DNA of 58,436 nt from Candidatus Eisenbacteria bacterium. GTDB lineage: Bacteria; Eisenbacteria; RBG-16-71-46; CAIMUX01; JAHJDP01. Made by a program: the position numbers and the translations under genes. Under the pieces are notes generated by a model that searched no databases, was not told the origin of the DNA, and saw only the letters and a program-made list of their open reading frames with translations. Below, piece after piece: positions 26,487 to 35,663 of the stretch (its first letter is position 1; each line of letters begins with the position of its first letter). The DNA lies in the NCBI GenBank assembly GCA_018831195.1, contig JAHJDP010000074.1, positions 1-58,436 on the forward strand, given 5' to 3'.

Positions 26487-27326
26487 TCAACCTCGGTTCA
26501 TACTTGAACTGGCTTGGGCGGCGCGGGGAAGATCCCCCTTGAGGCGGTCCAAACGCAGGCGATGTCGGGCATCGAACAATCTGTGCGACGCCAGCCAAAT
26601 AGTCAGTATTGTTCCGAATCCTGTGCCCGCCGTGATGAGAAACATAATAAGGATTTGGTATTTCACCGCTTCCACAGGCGGGCTTCCAGCCAGAATTTGA
26701 CCGGTCATCATCCCCGGAAGACTGACAAGTCCCGCGGCCGACATGGCATTGATCATTGGGATCATACCGGTTCGCAAGCATTCACGACGGATGTCGGAAA
26801 TAGCCTGACTCCTCGTATGACCCAGCATCAACCGTTGCTCGATGACCATGCGCTGCTGCCAGGCGCTCTGCGTCAGGCGGTCCGTCGCCAGCGCGATCCC
26901 GTTCATAGTATTGCCCAGCATCATACCGAGAAGGGGGATCGCATATTGCGGCGTATACCACGGATCGGGCTTGATGATGAGATTCAGGGCGAGGATGGTA
27001 ATGGCGAAGGAGGAGATGAACATTGAAGAGGATCCGACACCGTAACCCCGCCATCCGGCCAGCGGCCGCTTTTGCCGTGAAACCACCTCGCGGCCGGCCG
27101 CCGCGAGCATGATCAAGGCCATGAGGGCGACCCATCCCAGGTGGATATGGGCAAAGAGCGCCTTGAGCACCCATCCGATCAGAAGCAATTGTACCGTGGT
27201 GCGCAGCGCCGCGATGAGAATTTGCCGGCCGACACCGAGACGGATCCAGGCGCTGAGACCAGCCAATCCCAAAATGAGGAGCGCGGCAACGCTCAGGTCG
27301 ACGGCCGATAGGGAGATGACATTCAT
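26487..27326 (-). CDS. fetB: FetB-type ABC transporter permease (UPF0014)
   Basis: A 279-residue inner-membrane permease with several hydrophobic helices. The family signature is visible in LRTTVQLLLIGWVL, PLLGMMLGNTMNGIALATDRL, and the coupling region RSQAISDIRRECLRTGMIPMINAMSAAGLVSLPGMMTGQILAG. The group includes E. coli FetB (YbbM), implicated in iron homeostasis/export. Its start overlaps fetA by 4 bases (ATGA), a standard coupling arrangement. Confidence 0.9.
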   Translation of the reverse strand: MNVISLSAVDLSVAALLILGLAGLSAWIRLGVGRQILIAALRTTVQLLLIGWVLKALFAHIHLGWVALMALIMLAAAGREVVSRQKRPLAGWRGYGVGSSSMFISSFAITILALNLIIKPDPWYTPQYAIPLLGMMLGNTMNGIALATDRLTQSAWQQRMVIEQRLMLGHTRSQAISDIRRECLRTGMIPMINAMSAAGLVSLPGMMTGQILAGSPPVEAVKYQILIMFLITAGTGFGTILTIWLASHRLFDARHRLRLDRLKGDLPRAAQASSSMNRG

Positions 27327-28072
27327 CGTTTCGACGACTCCGTGAGCTGTTTCCCTGAAAATGTAAAAGCTCTATCTGCGATTCGGTGAATCTGATCCGG
27401 ATCGTGGCTGACCCAGATGACCGGCGCCTCCATCTTGTGTTTGTATTCTGCGACCATGAGTTCCACTTCCTTTGCATTGGCGGCGTCGAGGCCGGAGGTC
27501 GGCTCATCGAGGAGCAGTACCATCGGCTCATTCTCGAGAAGCCTGAGAAAGGAGAGGCGCTGGCGCTCCCCAGTGGAGAGCCGGCGGATCGCCCAGTTCA
27601 TTACATCCACATCGAAACCAAGACGGTTCAAGCAATCACCTTGAACATTCGGCATGTGCGGGCCGACATGATCAAACCACCAGCCGCTCTCGGCCGGGAG
27701 GAGGCTGACACGGCGCCGCCAATCCGGCGCGTCGAAACTTTCACAAGCCTTGTCATTCAGAAAAATCCGCCCTTCGTGGAGGTCGAGATCGGCGATCGAC
27801 CGCAGCATCATCGTCTTCCCGGAACCAGAGGGTCCGGAGAGGGCGATACATTCACCCGGTTCAATACTGAGATTGATAGGTTCGAGGTCGAGGAATCGAA
27901 GCGCCTCGATCCGAAAGCAGCTCAATGGAAAGGTCTCCTTATGACGGATAAATCGGCGCGAATCCCCCATCAGTCGATTCCAGGGATCCTCGGGCGCTGT
28001 AGGGCCCCGGTCCTTTGCGGCTCCGGCACCCTGTTTTTCCGGATCGAAATGATCACTCCGGTACTCTACCAT
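27323..28072 (-). CDS. fetA: FetA-type ABC transporter ATP-binding protein
   Basis: An ABC ATPase of up to 249 residues. It has Walker A GPSGSGKT, a Q-loop region, the signature LSTGERQRLSFLRLL, Walker B VLLLDEPTSGLD and the H-loop WVSHDPDQ. Paired with the FetB permease downstream, it should form an exporter implicated in iron handling. The start is uncertain: the ATG at 28072 precedes ~40 residues with no family similarity, and ATG 27970 is an alternative. Divergent from the glycosyltransferase at 28359. Confidence 0.88.
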   Translation of the reverse strand: MVEYRSDHFDPEKQGAGAAKDRGPTAPEDPWNRLMGDSRRFIRHKETFPLSCFRIEALRFLDLEPINLSIEPGECIALSGPSGSGKTMMLRSIADLDLHEGRIFLNDKACESFDAPDWRRRVSLLPAESGWWFDHVGPHMPNVQGDCLNRLGFDVDVMNWAIRRLSTGERQRLSFLRLLENEPMVLLLDEPTSGLDAANAKEVELMVAEYKHKMEAPVIWVSHDPDQIHRIADRAFTFSGKQLTESSKR

Positions 28073-28358
28073 TCCCGAATGAGATCTCCCAGGGTGCTGT
28101 TGTCCCGCCGGCCCGCCAATACTTCATCTCCTGAAAGCTCATCTTGTCCTGCGGCTCATCCTCAGGGAGAATCGAGACCAACCTGAAAGAAGTGATTTTC
28201 GGGTCTCACCTCCAGCATCCGGCAACTTCCGGTGCGGGAGGGATTTTATGGCGATTCAGGCCTTGGAACGATAGGCCCCATATCAAGTTACCTTGATTTT
28301 GAACCGATCAGAAGTGAAGAGCCTGGCGAGCCTGTCAGGCAAGTCAACTGAGGAACCG

Positions 28359-29651
28359 ATGCATATTTTGTATCTCGCCCAATTCTACAATGAGCCCACC
28401 GATCCTGGGGGCGGGCGGCATTATGCGTTTACGCGGGCATTGATTGGACGCGGGCATCAGGTGACCCTCGTGACGGGGCAGGAAAACTATAGAACGGGAA
28501 CGATTTCCGAACGGTATACGGGGCGCCTGGTTCATCGCGAGGAGAAGGAGGGCGTGACCCTTCTGCGCACCTGGGTGCTCACCGGTCACCGCCGCCGGTT
28601 CGCCCTACGGTATATCAATCAACTTTCATTTTTGCTGACCGGTCTATGGGCCGGCGCGCGGGTCAAACCCAAGCCGGATCTTATCGTCGCTTCATCACCC
28701 CCCCTCTTCGTCGGCATTGCCGGAGCCCTGTTGTCAAAATTCCACCGGTCGCCCTTGATTACAGATATTAGAGATCTGTGGCCGGAATCTGTGGTGGCGA
28801 TGGGCCTTCCCGTACACCCCCTCATGGTGAAGAGCGGATATAAAATGGCCCGATGGATCTACCGCAGCAGCCGGCGGATGATTGCTGTGACCGAAGGAAT
28901 ATGCTCCGGTCTTCAGAAGCAGGGCAAGCGCCTGGACGAGATTACTCTGATTCCGAATGGTGTTGATCTTGGAATTTATGAAAACATTCCTGATGCCGCC
29001 GAAGCCGTCCGTGATCAGGAGACAGCCGGGAAATTCGTCTGCATTTATGTGGGGGGGATGGGGCCGGTTCACAATGTGGGGACTTTGGTGGAGACGGCGG
29101 CGCGGTTGCGGGATAATCCAAAGATACACTTTTTATTGATTGGGGATGGGCCGGAAAAGAATTTGCTTGTACAAAAATCGAAAGAGATGGGTTTGAACAA
29201 TGTAACTTTTCGCCCGGCAGTGCCGAAACAGGAAGTGCCCGCGACACTTGCATCCGCCGATCTCTGTATTTACTCCCTGCGCAATGATCCATTCTTCCGC
29301 GGGACCTTCCCGAACAAGAATTTTGATTATATGGCAAGCGGCCGCCCGCTGGTGCTTGCTGTTGAAGGGGAATCGCGGCGGCTTGTGGAAGAGGCCGGCG
29401 CGGGGTTCGTCGTGACACCTGAGTCGGCCGATGAAATGGCCGATGCGATTTTGCGGATGGTGTCACTACCGCCGGAGGAGCGGGAAGCGATGGGTCGGCG
29501 GGGTCGTGAGCATGTCTTAAGGCATTATCATCGCCGTATGCTGAGCGACCGTTTTGTTGATCTGGTAGAGTCGGTCGGAGCGGGTTCCCGGGGCGGGAAT
29601 CGTGAAGCTTCCGCGTCTGGAGATCGGTCCGCTTTCTCTGGGAGAGATTGA
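28359..29651 (+). CDS. Glycosyltransferase family 4 (WbuB-like)
   Basis: A GT-B glycosyltransferase of 430 residues. The N-terminal domain starts MHILYLAQFYNEP and has DIRDLWPESVVAMG, a WbuB/FnlC-type segment. The C-terminal domain carries FVCIYVGGMGPVHNV and NKNFDYMASGRPLVLAVEGESRRLVEEAGAG, with the E-x7-E donor-binding region. ATG 28359 is preferred over 28293 because similarity begins there and TGAGGA precedes it. The 3' end overlaps the next gene by 50 bases, so it heads a three-gene operon with two methyltransferases; likely acts in surface polysaccharide synthesis. Confidence 0.88.
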   Translation: MHILYLAQFYNEPTDPGGGRHYAFTRALIGRGHQVTLVTGQENYRTGTISERYTGRLVHREEKEGVTLLRTWVLTGHRRRFALRYINQLSFLLTGLWAGARVKPKPDLIVASSPPLFVGIAGALLSKFHRSPLITDIRDLWPESVVAMGLPVHPLMVKSGYKMARWIYRSSRRMIAVTEGICSGLQKQGKRLDEITLIPNGVDLGIYENIPDAAEAVRDQETAGKFVCIYVGGMGPVHNVGTLVETAARLRDNPKIHFLLIGDGPEKNLLVQKSKEMGLNNVTFRPAVPKQEVPATLASADLCIYSLRNDPFFRGTFPNKNFDYMASGRPLVLAVEGESRRLVEEAGAGFVVTPESADEMADAILRMVSLPPEEREAMGRRGREHVLRHYHRRMLSDRFVDLVESVGAGSRGGNREASASGDRSAFSGRD

Positions 29652-30315
29652 GCCGGTGAAGGACCTGGATGATGCGGCCGAAAGAAACCGGGAAATGTGG
29701 AAACGCCGGGTCGAAGAGGGGATGTTGTACACCCGTCCCTGGTTGGATCTTGATCCCGCGGTTCTGCATGCGTTCATCCGCAAGGAAATCGATGAACTGC
29801 CTGACCCCTGCTCCTATATCTATCCTTCCGAGGTTCTAGAGAACGTTGAAGGCAAAGAAGTGCTGTGTCTCGCTTCGGGCGGGGGACAACAGTCCGCCGT
29901 CTTCGGCCTCCTCGGCGCCCATGTGCATGTTGTCGATTTGTCACCGGAGCAACTGGAGGGCGACCGCAAGGCGGCGAAGCATTACGGATATCCCATTGTC
30001 ACAATCGAAGCCGATATGCGCCGGCTGTCAATTTTGGAGAATGAATCCATTGATTTGATCTACCAGGCGATATCCCTTCCTTTTGTGCCTGATGCCCGCG
30101 ATGTATATCGAGAGGCCGCCCGTCTTTTGAAACCGGAAGGCCGATATCGCGTCGGGCATTGCAATCCAGCGACCTATGGTGTCGACCCCACTTTCTGGAA
30201 TGGTGAGTTTCATAAAATCAAGACGCCCTACCACGGCGGCGGTGAAGGCGCAGGGCAACGGACACGGGCAAGCATGGATCGCCTGGGAGAGAATGACCGG
30301 GATATGATTCTATGA
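29602..30315 (+). CDS. Class I SAM-dependent methyltransferase
   Basis: A 237-residue protein with motif I LCLASGGGQQSAVFGLLG (G-x-G-x-Q form), the acidic end of beta-2 in VVDLSPEQL, motif II ADMRRL and YREAARLLKPEGRYRVG as a post-motif. It overlaps the glycosyltransferase gene by 50 bases and the next methyltransferase by 4. The start is GTG at 29602. The position suggests methylation of a sugar or of the glycosylated product, but the substrate is not visible. Confidence 0.82.
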   Translation: MKLPRLEIGPLSLGEIEPVKDLDDAAERNREMWKRRVEEGMLYTRPWLDLDPAVLHAFIRKEIDELPDPCSYIYPSEVLENVEGKEVLCLASGGGQQSAVFGLLGAHVHVVDLSPEQLEGDRKAAKHYGYPIVTIEADMRRLSILENESIDLIYQAISLPFVPDARDVYREAARLLKPEGRYRVGHCNPATYGVDPTFWNGEFHKIKTPYHGGGEGAGQRTRASMDRLGENDRDMIL

Positions 30316-31142
30316 AAAGAGATGACTACACGGCCTTCAACAGAAAAGCTTGGAATCAGGCCGAGCCGATTCATCGCAAACAGAACTTTGAAAGGCTGCT
30401 TCAGGATTTTAAGAAGGCGGGCTATAACCAGCTTGACAAGACAGCCACAGAACTTTTGCAGGCCATCGGCCTGGCCGGCAAGAGTGTGGCCCAGGTTTGC
30501 TGCAACAACGGAAGAGAGCTTCTCTCCGTCAAGAATTTGGGCGCGAAAAGATGTACGGGGTTTGATATTTCAGAACGTTTTATCGCCCAAGCCCGGGAGC
30601 TGGCCGATGCCGGGGGAATCGATTGTGAATTTGTTTCCTGTGATGCCTATCATGTCCCTTCCCAATACAATGAATCATTCGATCTTGTGTTTTGCACCGT
30701 CGGGACGCTTGGCTGGATGCCCGAGCTGGACAAGTTTTTTGACGTGGTGAAGCGGCTGCTGGTTTCCAACGGCCGGCTTTTCCTTTACGAGATGCATCCG
30801 ATTTTAGATATGTTCGATCCAGAAGAATCAAAAGATCCTCTCCAGATCCGCCATTCCTATTTCCGGAAAGAGCCCTTTGCCGATACCACGGGATTGGATT
30901 ACTACGGCCATGAGCGATACGAATCCGTGCCGCAATATTGGTTTCCTCATACAATGGCGGAAATCTTGTCTCTTTGCTTGCGCGGGGGCTTTCGCCTGGA
31001 GGCCTTCCGGGAATATGACCATGACATTTCTAATGCCTATGCTCATTTCGAAAAATTCGATGCCAGGCCGCCATTGTCCTATTCATTGACGGCGGTGTTG
31101 GAAAAGGAAAACTCTGATTCCCGGAATAGCGGCCGTAAATAG
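30312..31142 (+). CDS. Class I SAM-dependent methyltransferase, second copy in operon
   Basis: A 276-residue methyltransferase. Motif I is variant (VAQVCCNNGRELLSVKNLG, with C-N-N-G in place of the usual E-x-G-x-G), followed by GFDISERFI, CDAYHVPSQ and FDLVFCTVGTLGWM. It starts at an ATGA overlap with the preceding methyltransferase. The two are only distantly alike, so this is not a simple duplication. Substrate unknown. Confidence 0.8.
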   Translation: MKRDDYTAFNRKAWNQAEPIHRKQNFERLLQDFKKAGYNQLDKTATELLQAIGLAGKSVAQVCCNNGRELLSVKNLGAKRCTGFDISERFIAQARELADAGGIDCEFVSCDAYHVPSQYNESFDLVFCTVGTLGWMPELDKFFDVVKRLLVSNGRLFLYEMHPILDMFDPEESKDPLQIRHSYFRKEPFADTTGLDYYGHERYESVPQYWFPHTMAEILSLCLRGGFRLEAFREYDHDISNAYAHFEKFDARPPLSYSLTAVLEKENSDSRNSGRK

Positions 31143-31162
31143 CAAATCCTGAATGGGATTTA

Positions 31163-32296
31163 TCAGGCAATCCGGCGGCGGGCCGGCAGCTTCAAACTCT
31201 TTCGCAAATGATCAGATGATGGGTCGATCACAAAATTCTTTGATCCCTCTTCGCTCAGCCTGACAACCAGCGTCTTGAGGAGATCGGGGCTGAAGTAATG
31301 CTGCATCTGATCCTGCATCAATCGAATCGCCGCAAAGGAGTTGAGGGCTTTGCGGTAAGATTTGTTGGTTGTCAAATTGTCAAAGGTATCGACAAGGCTC
31401 GTGATTTTTGCGTAGGGATGGATTCTTTCGGCCTTTAATCCGTGGGGGTACCCCGTTCCCGCGCAATTTTCATGATGCTGATGGATAATATCAATCGTCG
31501 ATGGCTTCGGATCCGGGAAACGCTTCAGGATATCAACACCGAGCCTGGGGTGTGTTTGGAGGATTTTCCACTCCTCTTCCGTCAAGCGGTCGCCTTTCCG
31601 GAGAATGTTCGGATCAATTTCCGATTTCCCCAAATCATGCATGAGAAGACCGGCTCCCAACTCCCTTAATTCCCAGGTGTCAAGCCCAACCGATTGCCCT
31701 AATGCGATGCCGTAAACGCAGACATTCACAGAGTGCGAATAGACGCGGTAATCAGCCGACATCAAATTGATTAAACTTGTGAGATGAGCGGGGTTCTTCA
31801 GCAAATGCGTGACCGTATTATTGACGATACCGTGAGCTCGTTTCAGGCTTTTCTTGATCCATGGTTTCTCAAATATTTCTTGCGCTAAATGGGTGGCGCA
31901 ATCGTAGACGATCTTTGATCTTTCTAGATTTGAAAGGCGGTCATCATCAATGATTTCACCAAGATTGTTTTCCAGGTAGCGAAGATACCGGAACCGATCT
32001 GCGGCATCGATATGAATGGCCTTGACCCTGCTCTGGTTAAGCTTGGTCCTGTGCTCTTCATTAAAGGGAAGATCGCCCCGTCGATAGAGAACATATTTGC
32101 CGCTTTGTTGGTTCTGCAGATAAATATCAAATTCGGTTACCGTGTCAATGCGGAGACTATCGATAGGGATGGCTATGTAATCCTTATCTTTATCAATAGC
32201 CAATTTCTTGAGAGGGTTGTCGTCCGCGGAGTGATTATTAAAGTCGGTATTGTTAGGGACCTTTCCGCTGATGTCATTTCGTTGCTGTTCGGGCAT
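31163..32296 (-). CDS. HD-GYP domain protein (putative cyclic-di-GMP phosphodiesterase)
   Basis: A 377-residue protein. The N-terminal ~100 residues (YIAIPIDSLRIDTVTEFDIYL, KYVLYRRGDLPFNEEHRTKL) resemble a DUF3391-like extension seen in some HD-GYP proteins. The catalytic half has MSADYRVYSHSVNVCVYGIALGQ, the HD pair in LLMHDLGKSEI, and HQHHENCAGTGYPHGL (H-H-E and GYP). These are the metal ligands and signature of c-di-GMP phosphodiesterases. No membrane segment. ATG 32296 was chosen because GGGAG lies 6 bases before it. Confidence 0.88.
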   Translation of the reverse strand: MPEQQRNDISGKVPNNTDFNNHSADDNPLKKLAIDKDKDYIAIPIDSLRIDTVTEFDIYLQNQQSGKYVLYRRGDLPFNEEHRTKLNQSRVKAIHIDAADRFRYLRYLENNLGEIIDDDRLSNLERSKIVYDCATHLAQEIFEKPWIKKSLKRAHGIVNNTVTHLLKNPAHLTSLINLMSADYRVYSHSVNVCVYGIALGQSVGLDTWELRELGAGLLMHDLGKSEIDPNILRKGDRLTEEEWKILQTHPRLGVDILKRFPDPKPSTIDIIHQHHENCAGTGYPHGLKAERIHPYAKITSLVDTFDNLTTNKSYRKALNSFAAIRLMQDQMQHYFSPDLLKTLVVRLSEEGSKNFVIDPSSDHLRKSLKLPARRRIA

Positions 32297-32723
32297 TGAA
32301 CACTCCCAAAGAAGCGAACCTCTCTGATCCTTGAGAGATCGCACATCCAATCAGAAGGTGGAAACATTCGATTCCGGTTGAATCCGGCCGGCCTCAAGCC
32401 GGCGGGTTTAACCAGGCAAGATCAAGCCCGTGCCGGACTTAAAGCTCTTTCTCTAGAGTTCGGCGGATCTCGGAGGAACATGAGGATTCACAAGGAAAAG
32501 ATCTAAAGTTTTTATGGGGGCGCCCCCATCCTGATAGGAGAAAAGGCGTTACGGATAGCGCTCGATCGGGGTGCCGGCCCCGCGCTCCCCCCCCCCGAGG
32601 GGGGTAAGGAGAAGAGCCGAAATGGAAACGACCCTTCAAGGGGCCGTTCTTTAGGCCCTGCCTGTTTTTCTGGATCTGGACCGGAGCCTGAAACGCCGGC
32701 GACAGGGCCCGGCCGGAAATCTA
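32297..32723. other. 427-base intergenic stretch with hairpins
   Basis: No gene is supported here. It contains the perfect palindrome ATGGGGGCGCCCCCAT at 32514-32529, a C10/GAG6 run near 32587-32604, a GCCGGC-loop-GCCGGC hairpin near 32390, and the minus-strand terminator candidate at 32627-32648. Confidence 0.5.
32627..32648 (-). terminator. Likely terminator after the zincin gene
   Basis: On the minus strand AACGGCCC pairs with GGGTCGTT (one G-U pair) across a 6-base loop, followed by TTTCCATTT. It lies about 75 bases after the stop of the minus-strand metalloprotease-like gene. The U-tract is imperfect. Confidence 0.5.
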
Positions 32724-33554
32724 TTATTCCAATCCTTGTTCTCTGAAATCTTCTTCTTCAATCCCCAGGGCGTGTCCCATCTCATGGGTGAGAGTGACAC
32801 TGATCTCACAGATCAGATCCTCTTTGGTGGGGCAGAAGAGTTCGAGATTTCTTTGATAGATCAACAAGGCTTCCTGCGGCGATGGAGGAGAGAATGAACT
32901 ACGTTCCCTCATATCCCGGCCGACAAAAATCCCGAGGATATCAGGGCGAAGCGGCGGGCGTTCCACGCGCAGTAGTTTTGAATCGGGCAGCTCCTCGACA
33001 ATGACAGGGATTTGAACCAGGGCATCGCGCAGTTCTTTCGGAACGAGATCGATCGCTTCTTTAACGATCGCTTCAAAGAAAGAGCGCTGCATACGAACAG
33101 GAAGTGGGCAGGAGAAGGGATCGAGATGATAGGCGTGTGTGTAATACCGATCCGCCAAATCGTAACGCTTTGCAAAATCGGCGCAACGGCCCAGGCCGTA
33201 ATAGGCATATCCAAAATCGGTTTCTTTCTCGACGGCGGCTTGGAAACAGCGCCGGGCTCGAATGAATTGGGCTCGTTCGAAATAAGCTATACCTTCATAA
33301 CATTGACTGAGCGGGAGATCTTCAACATTATCGCCGGCTTCGCGCAAGAGCCCCAATCCGGCACGTATAAAACCGAGTTCGACAAGCGCCGCTCCTAAAA
33401 GCTGCAGCGCATCGGGGTGGCGACCCGTTTCATCGACGAGGACTTCTGCCGTTTCTGCTGCGGATTCAAAATCACCGGTTTCAAGGGCACGCCAGGCGCC
33501 GTCTAAACGACCTTTTTCCTTTTGGGCAAGGGGAGATCGTTTTTGTTGATCCAT
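32724..33554 (-). CDS. TPR protein with C-terminal zincin (HExxH) domain
   Basis: A 276-residue protein. The N-terminal ~130 residues form TPR-like helix pairs (ESAAETAEVLVDETGRHPDAL, FIRARRCFQAAVEKETDFGYAYYGLGRC). The C-terminal region (residues ~165-276) is of the zincin_1/DUF1025 group: DILGIFVGRDMRERS, ALLIYQRNLELF, and HEMGHALGIEEEDF with the zinc ligands in HEMGH (His ~257). Proteins of this group are predicted metallopeptidases of unknown substrate. Start ATG 33554. Confidence 0.8.
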   Translation of the reverse strand: MDQQKRSPLAQKEKGRLDGAWRALETGDFESAAETAEVLVDETGRHPDALQLLGAALVELGFIRAGLGLLREAGDNVEDLPLSQCYEGIAYFERAQFIRARRCFQAAVEKETDFGYAYYGLGRCADFAKRYDLADRYYTHAYHLDPFSCPLPVRMQRSFFEAIVKEAIDLVPKELRDALVQIPVIVEELPDSKLLRVERPPLRPDILGIFVGRDMRERSSFSPPSPQEALLIYQRNLELFCPTKEDLICEISVTLTHEMGHALGIEEEDFREQGLE

Positions 33555-34016
33555 GTTGCTCCTCCACCTGACCTCGATACCGAATAGATGCAGGTTCCAC
33601 TCTCCCTAAGTGGTGATTAGGCAATGTCCGATGGGGAGTTGTCAAGACGTCAATTCTCATCTCCCAAGAGAAGGGAAAAGGTGCTGACGACCCCCCATCG
33701 GATCAGGATAATAGTAGAGCCTGATCCTCGAAAATTCCAGATGAATAGAATTAAAAAGTATGAATCTTGTCCTGTAATCACGGCGCCTTCGGACAATTTT
33801 CTGCTGTTGTTTCATCCATTGGATGGTCTTGGTAGAAGTGAAGGTATAGCCTTGGGCGCAGCCGCGGTTTACGATGAATGACGGATTGTCGACAGCGGTT
33901 GAATCGTCAACACGAGAGGATCTGCCATCTTGGATCTATCGGCCTCGTTTAGGGGTTGAGCCTAGGGTTGTGGATCAGAAAGAGATGCGGAGCAGATCGA
34001 GTTTCTGGAGGTAAAA
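33555..34016. other. 462-base intergenic stretch without recognised features
   Basis: Short frames on both strands show no domain, no ribosome site in the right place and no conserved segment. No tRNA-like cloverleaf or strong hairpin was found. It separates the divergent zincin and hydrolase genes and presumably holds their promoters. Confidence 0.4.
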
Positions 34017-35600
34017 ATGAGATTCATAGGCCGGATGTCAGTCACAGGGCGTGAATCTTCGACGCACACCGGACGCCTTCTGCTACCCATGATCTATCTC
34101 ATTTCCTTGTCCCTCGGTCTGCTCCTTGCGTATCTTGGGCCGGCCCCGGCCGGGCTTCCCCTCATGGAAGGAAGCCGCCTGGAAGCCCGGTACGCCTTTA
34201 TGCACCTTGGCCGGCAGATGGGGCATGAAATCGCGGTCTGGGAGGCTGATCGCGCCGGGGGTTGGAAGCTGGAGAGCCGGGGAGAGGTCCATTTGGGCGG
34301 AACGCCTTTTCCTTTTGAGCAGGAAACCATCTACAACAGGGCCGGCGCGCCTGTTTCCTACAATTATAGGGCGATCGTTCAGGGTGACACACAACGTGTT
34401 ACGGCGCGGTTTGACTCCGACTCCCTTCATATCTGGGCTTCGGCAATGGGCGAGAGTCGTGGGCGGGACCTGATCCGGCCCGAACATTCCGTCCTTCTGG
34501 ATAATTTCCTCACGAGCCAGATGCAGACCTATCTCTGGAGTCTGCCTGCGGGTCAACCACCCTTGGCGCACGCCGCCATCCCTCAATCCCTCGTCTTCTA
34601 TCCGGTTGTCATAACGCTCGGCGGCGATTTTATCCCCCCCGAATCGTTCGAGGATGATCGCGGGCAGTTGATGCCCGTCGATATCCCCGCCGAAACACTG
34701 ACGCTTCGAATGGGGCAGACTGAGATTTCTGTTCTCCTCTCAAAGGTGGGGCATTGGGTGCTCCAGGCCTCAATCTTCACGCAGGCTTTTCGTTTTGAAC
34801 TGCGCGAATTGAGTCGTGATGGGGAGATTCTCTACCGCTCCCGGGCTCGAGAGGCGGAGCCGATCGGTTACCGGGAGATGGAAAGCTATTTCCATAGTGA
34901 GGATCTGATTCTTACCGGGACACTCTGTCTGCCGGATGGGGAGGGCCCGTTTCCGACGGCCTTGCTGTTGCAGGATGCCGGCCCGCTGGATCGGGATGGC
35001 TTGATCGATGCGCACGCTCCAATGAGGGAACTGGCCAGGGGCTTGGCCGGCCGCGGCATTGCCTCCTACCGTTTTGACAAGCGGACTTATCTCTTTCCCC
35101 ACCGGTTTGAGTCTGCTGGGATGCCCCTTGAGGAGGAGATTCTGAAAGATGCGGTGGCTGCCATGGAACTGATTGCCGGACATTGGCTTGTGGATAGCGA
35201 TCAGCTCTTTATTGTCGGACACGGAGAGGGTGGGGATGCCGCCCTGCAAATGCCGGAGATCCAGGGGATCCAGGGGGTTCGAGGGATTGTCTTGATGGCG
35301 GCCTCGAACCATGACGCTACGCCATCCGCCCTGGCGCGAAATGTCCCTATTCTCATTCTCCAGGGATGGAAGGACGACCAGGTAACGGTCGCTGACGCCT
35401 CGGCGTTGGAAGATCACCTCCGGCGGAATGGGGCAAATGATGTTATAATTGACCTGTTTCCGGAACTGGGGCATTTCTTCATTCCCGAAAATGGCAGGAT
35501 TCACGAGGAGGCCGATCTCGAACTGGAGCGAGAGCGCATACCGGATGGTCTTCTTGACACAATTTCCTTTTGGATGATGGATCGGTTGCCGCCGAACTGA
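34017..35600 (+). CDS. Exported alpha/beta-hydrolase-fold protein lacking the nucleophile serine
   Basis: A 527-residue protein. An N-terminal membrane/signal segment (LPMIYLISLSLGLLLAYL) is followed by a ~240-residue beta-rich region. The C-terminal hydrolase domain (residues ~290-525) has the elbow-like motif IVGHGEGGDAAL (G-H-G-E-G, Gly403, DNA 35223-35225) where active members have G-H-S-x-G. An acid candidate is in LQGWKDDQVTVAD and the histidine in FPELGHFF. The fold matches BAAT/EstD-like esterases, but with Gly instead of Ser it should not form the acyl enzyme, so a non-catalytic role is likely. The ATG follows a GGAGG site. Confidence 0.8.
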   Translation: MRFIGRMSVTGRESSTHTGRLLLPMIYLISLSLGLLLAYLGPAPAGLPLMEGSRLEARYAFMHLGRQMGHEIAVWEADRAGGWKLESRGEVHLGGTPFPFEQETIYNRAGAPVSYNYRAIVQGDTQRVTARFDSDSLHIWASAMGESRGRDLIRPEHSVLLDNFLTSQMQTYLWSLPAGQPPLAHAAIPQSLVFYPVVITLGGDFIPPESFEDDRGQLMPVDIPAETLTLRMGQTEISVLLSKVGHWVLQASIFTQAFRFELRELSRDGEILYRSRAREAEPIGYREMESYFHSEDLILTGTLCLPDGEGPFPTALLLQDAGPLDRDGLIDAHAPMRELARGLAGRGIASYRFDKRTYLFPHRFESAGMPLEEEILKDAVAAMELIAGHWLVDSDQLFIVGHGEGGDAALQMPEIQGIQGVRGIVLMAASNHDATPSALARNVPILILQGWKDDQVTVADASALEDHLRRNGANDVIIDLFPELGHFFIPENGRIHEEADLELERERIPDGLLDTISFWMMDRLPPN

Positions 35601-35663
35601 TGGCCGGTGCGGAACGAGGAGCGCCCGCCGAACGGATGGCCGGTCTTGACGGGGGGCATACAG

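Noticed and set aside
28942-29769. Minus-strand 275-codon frame opposite the glycosyltransferase
   Set aside because: Low-complexity Ser/Pro/Arg translation; antisense to the GT-B domain.
32514-32529. Perfect palindrome ATGGGGGCGCCCCCAT as a terminator
   Set aside because: No T-run follows on either strand; kept only as a hairpin in the intergenic note.
33624-33881. 85-codon plus-strand frame in the zincin-hydrolase gap
   Set aside because: No ribosome site or domain, and composition resembles random translation.
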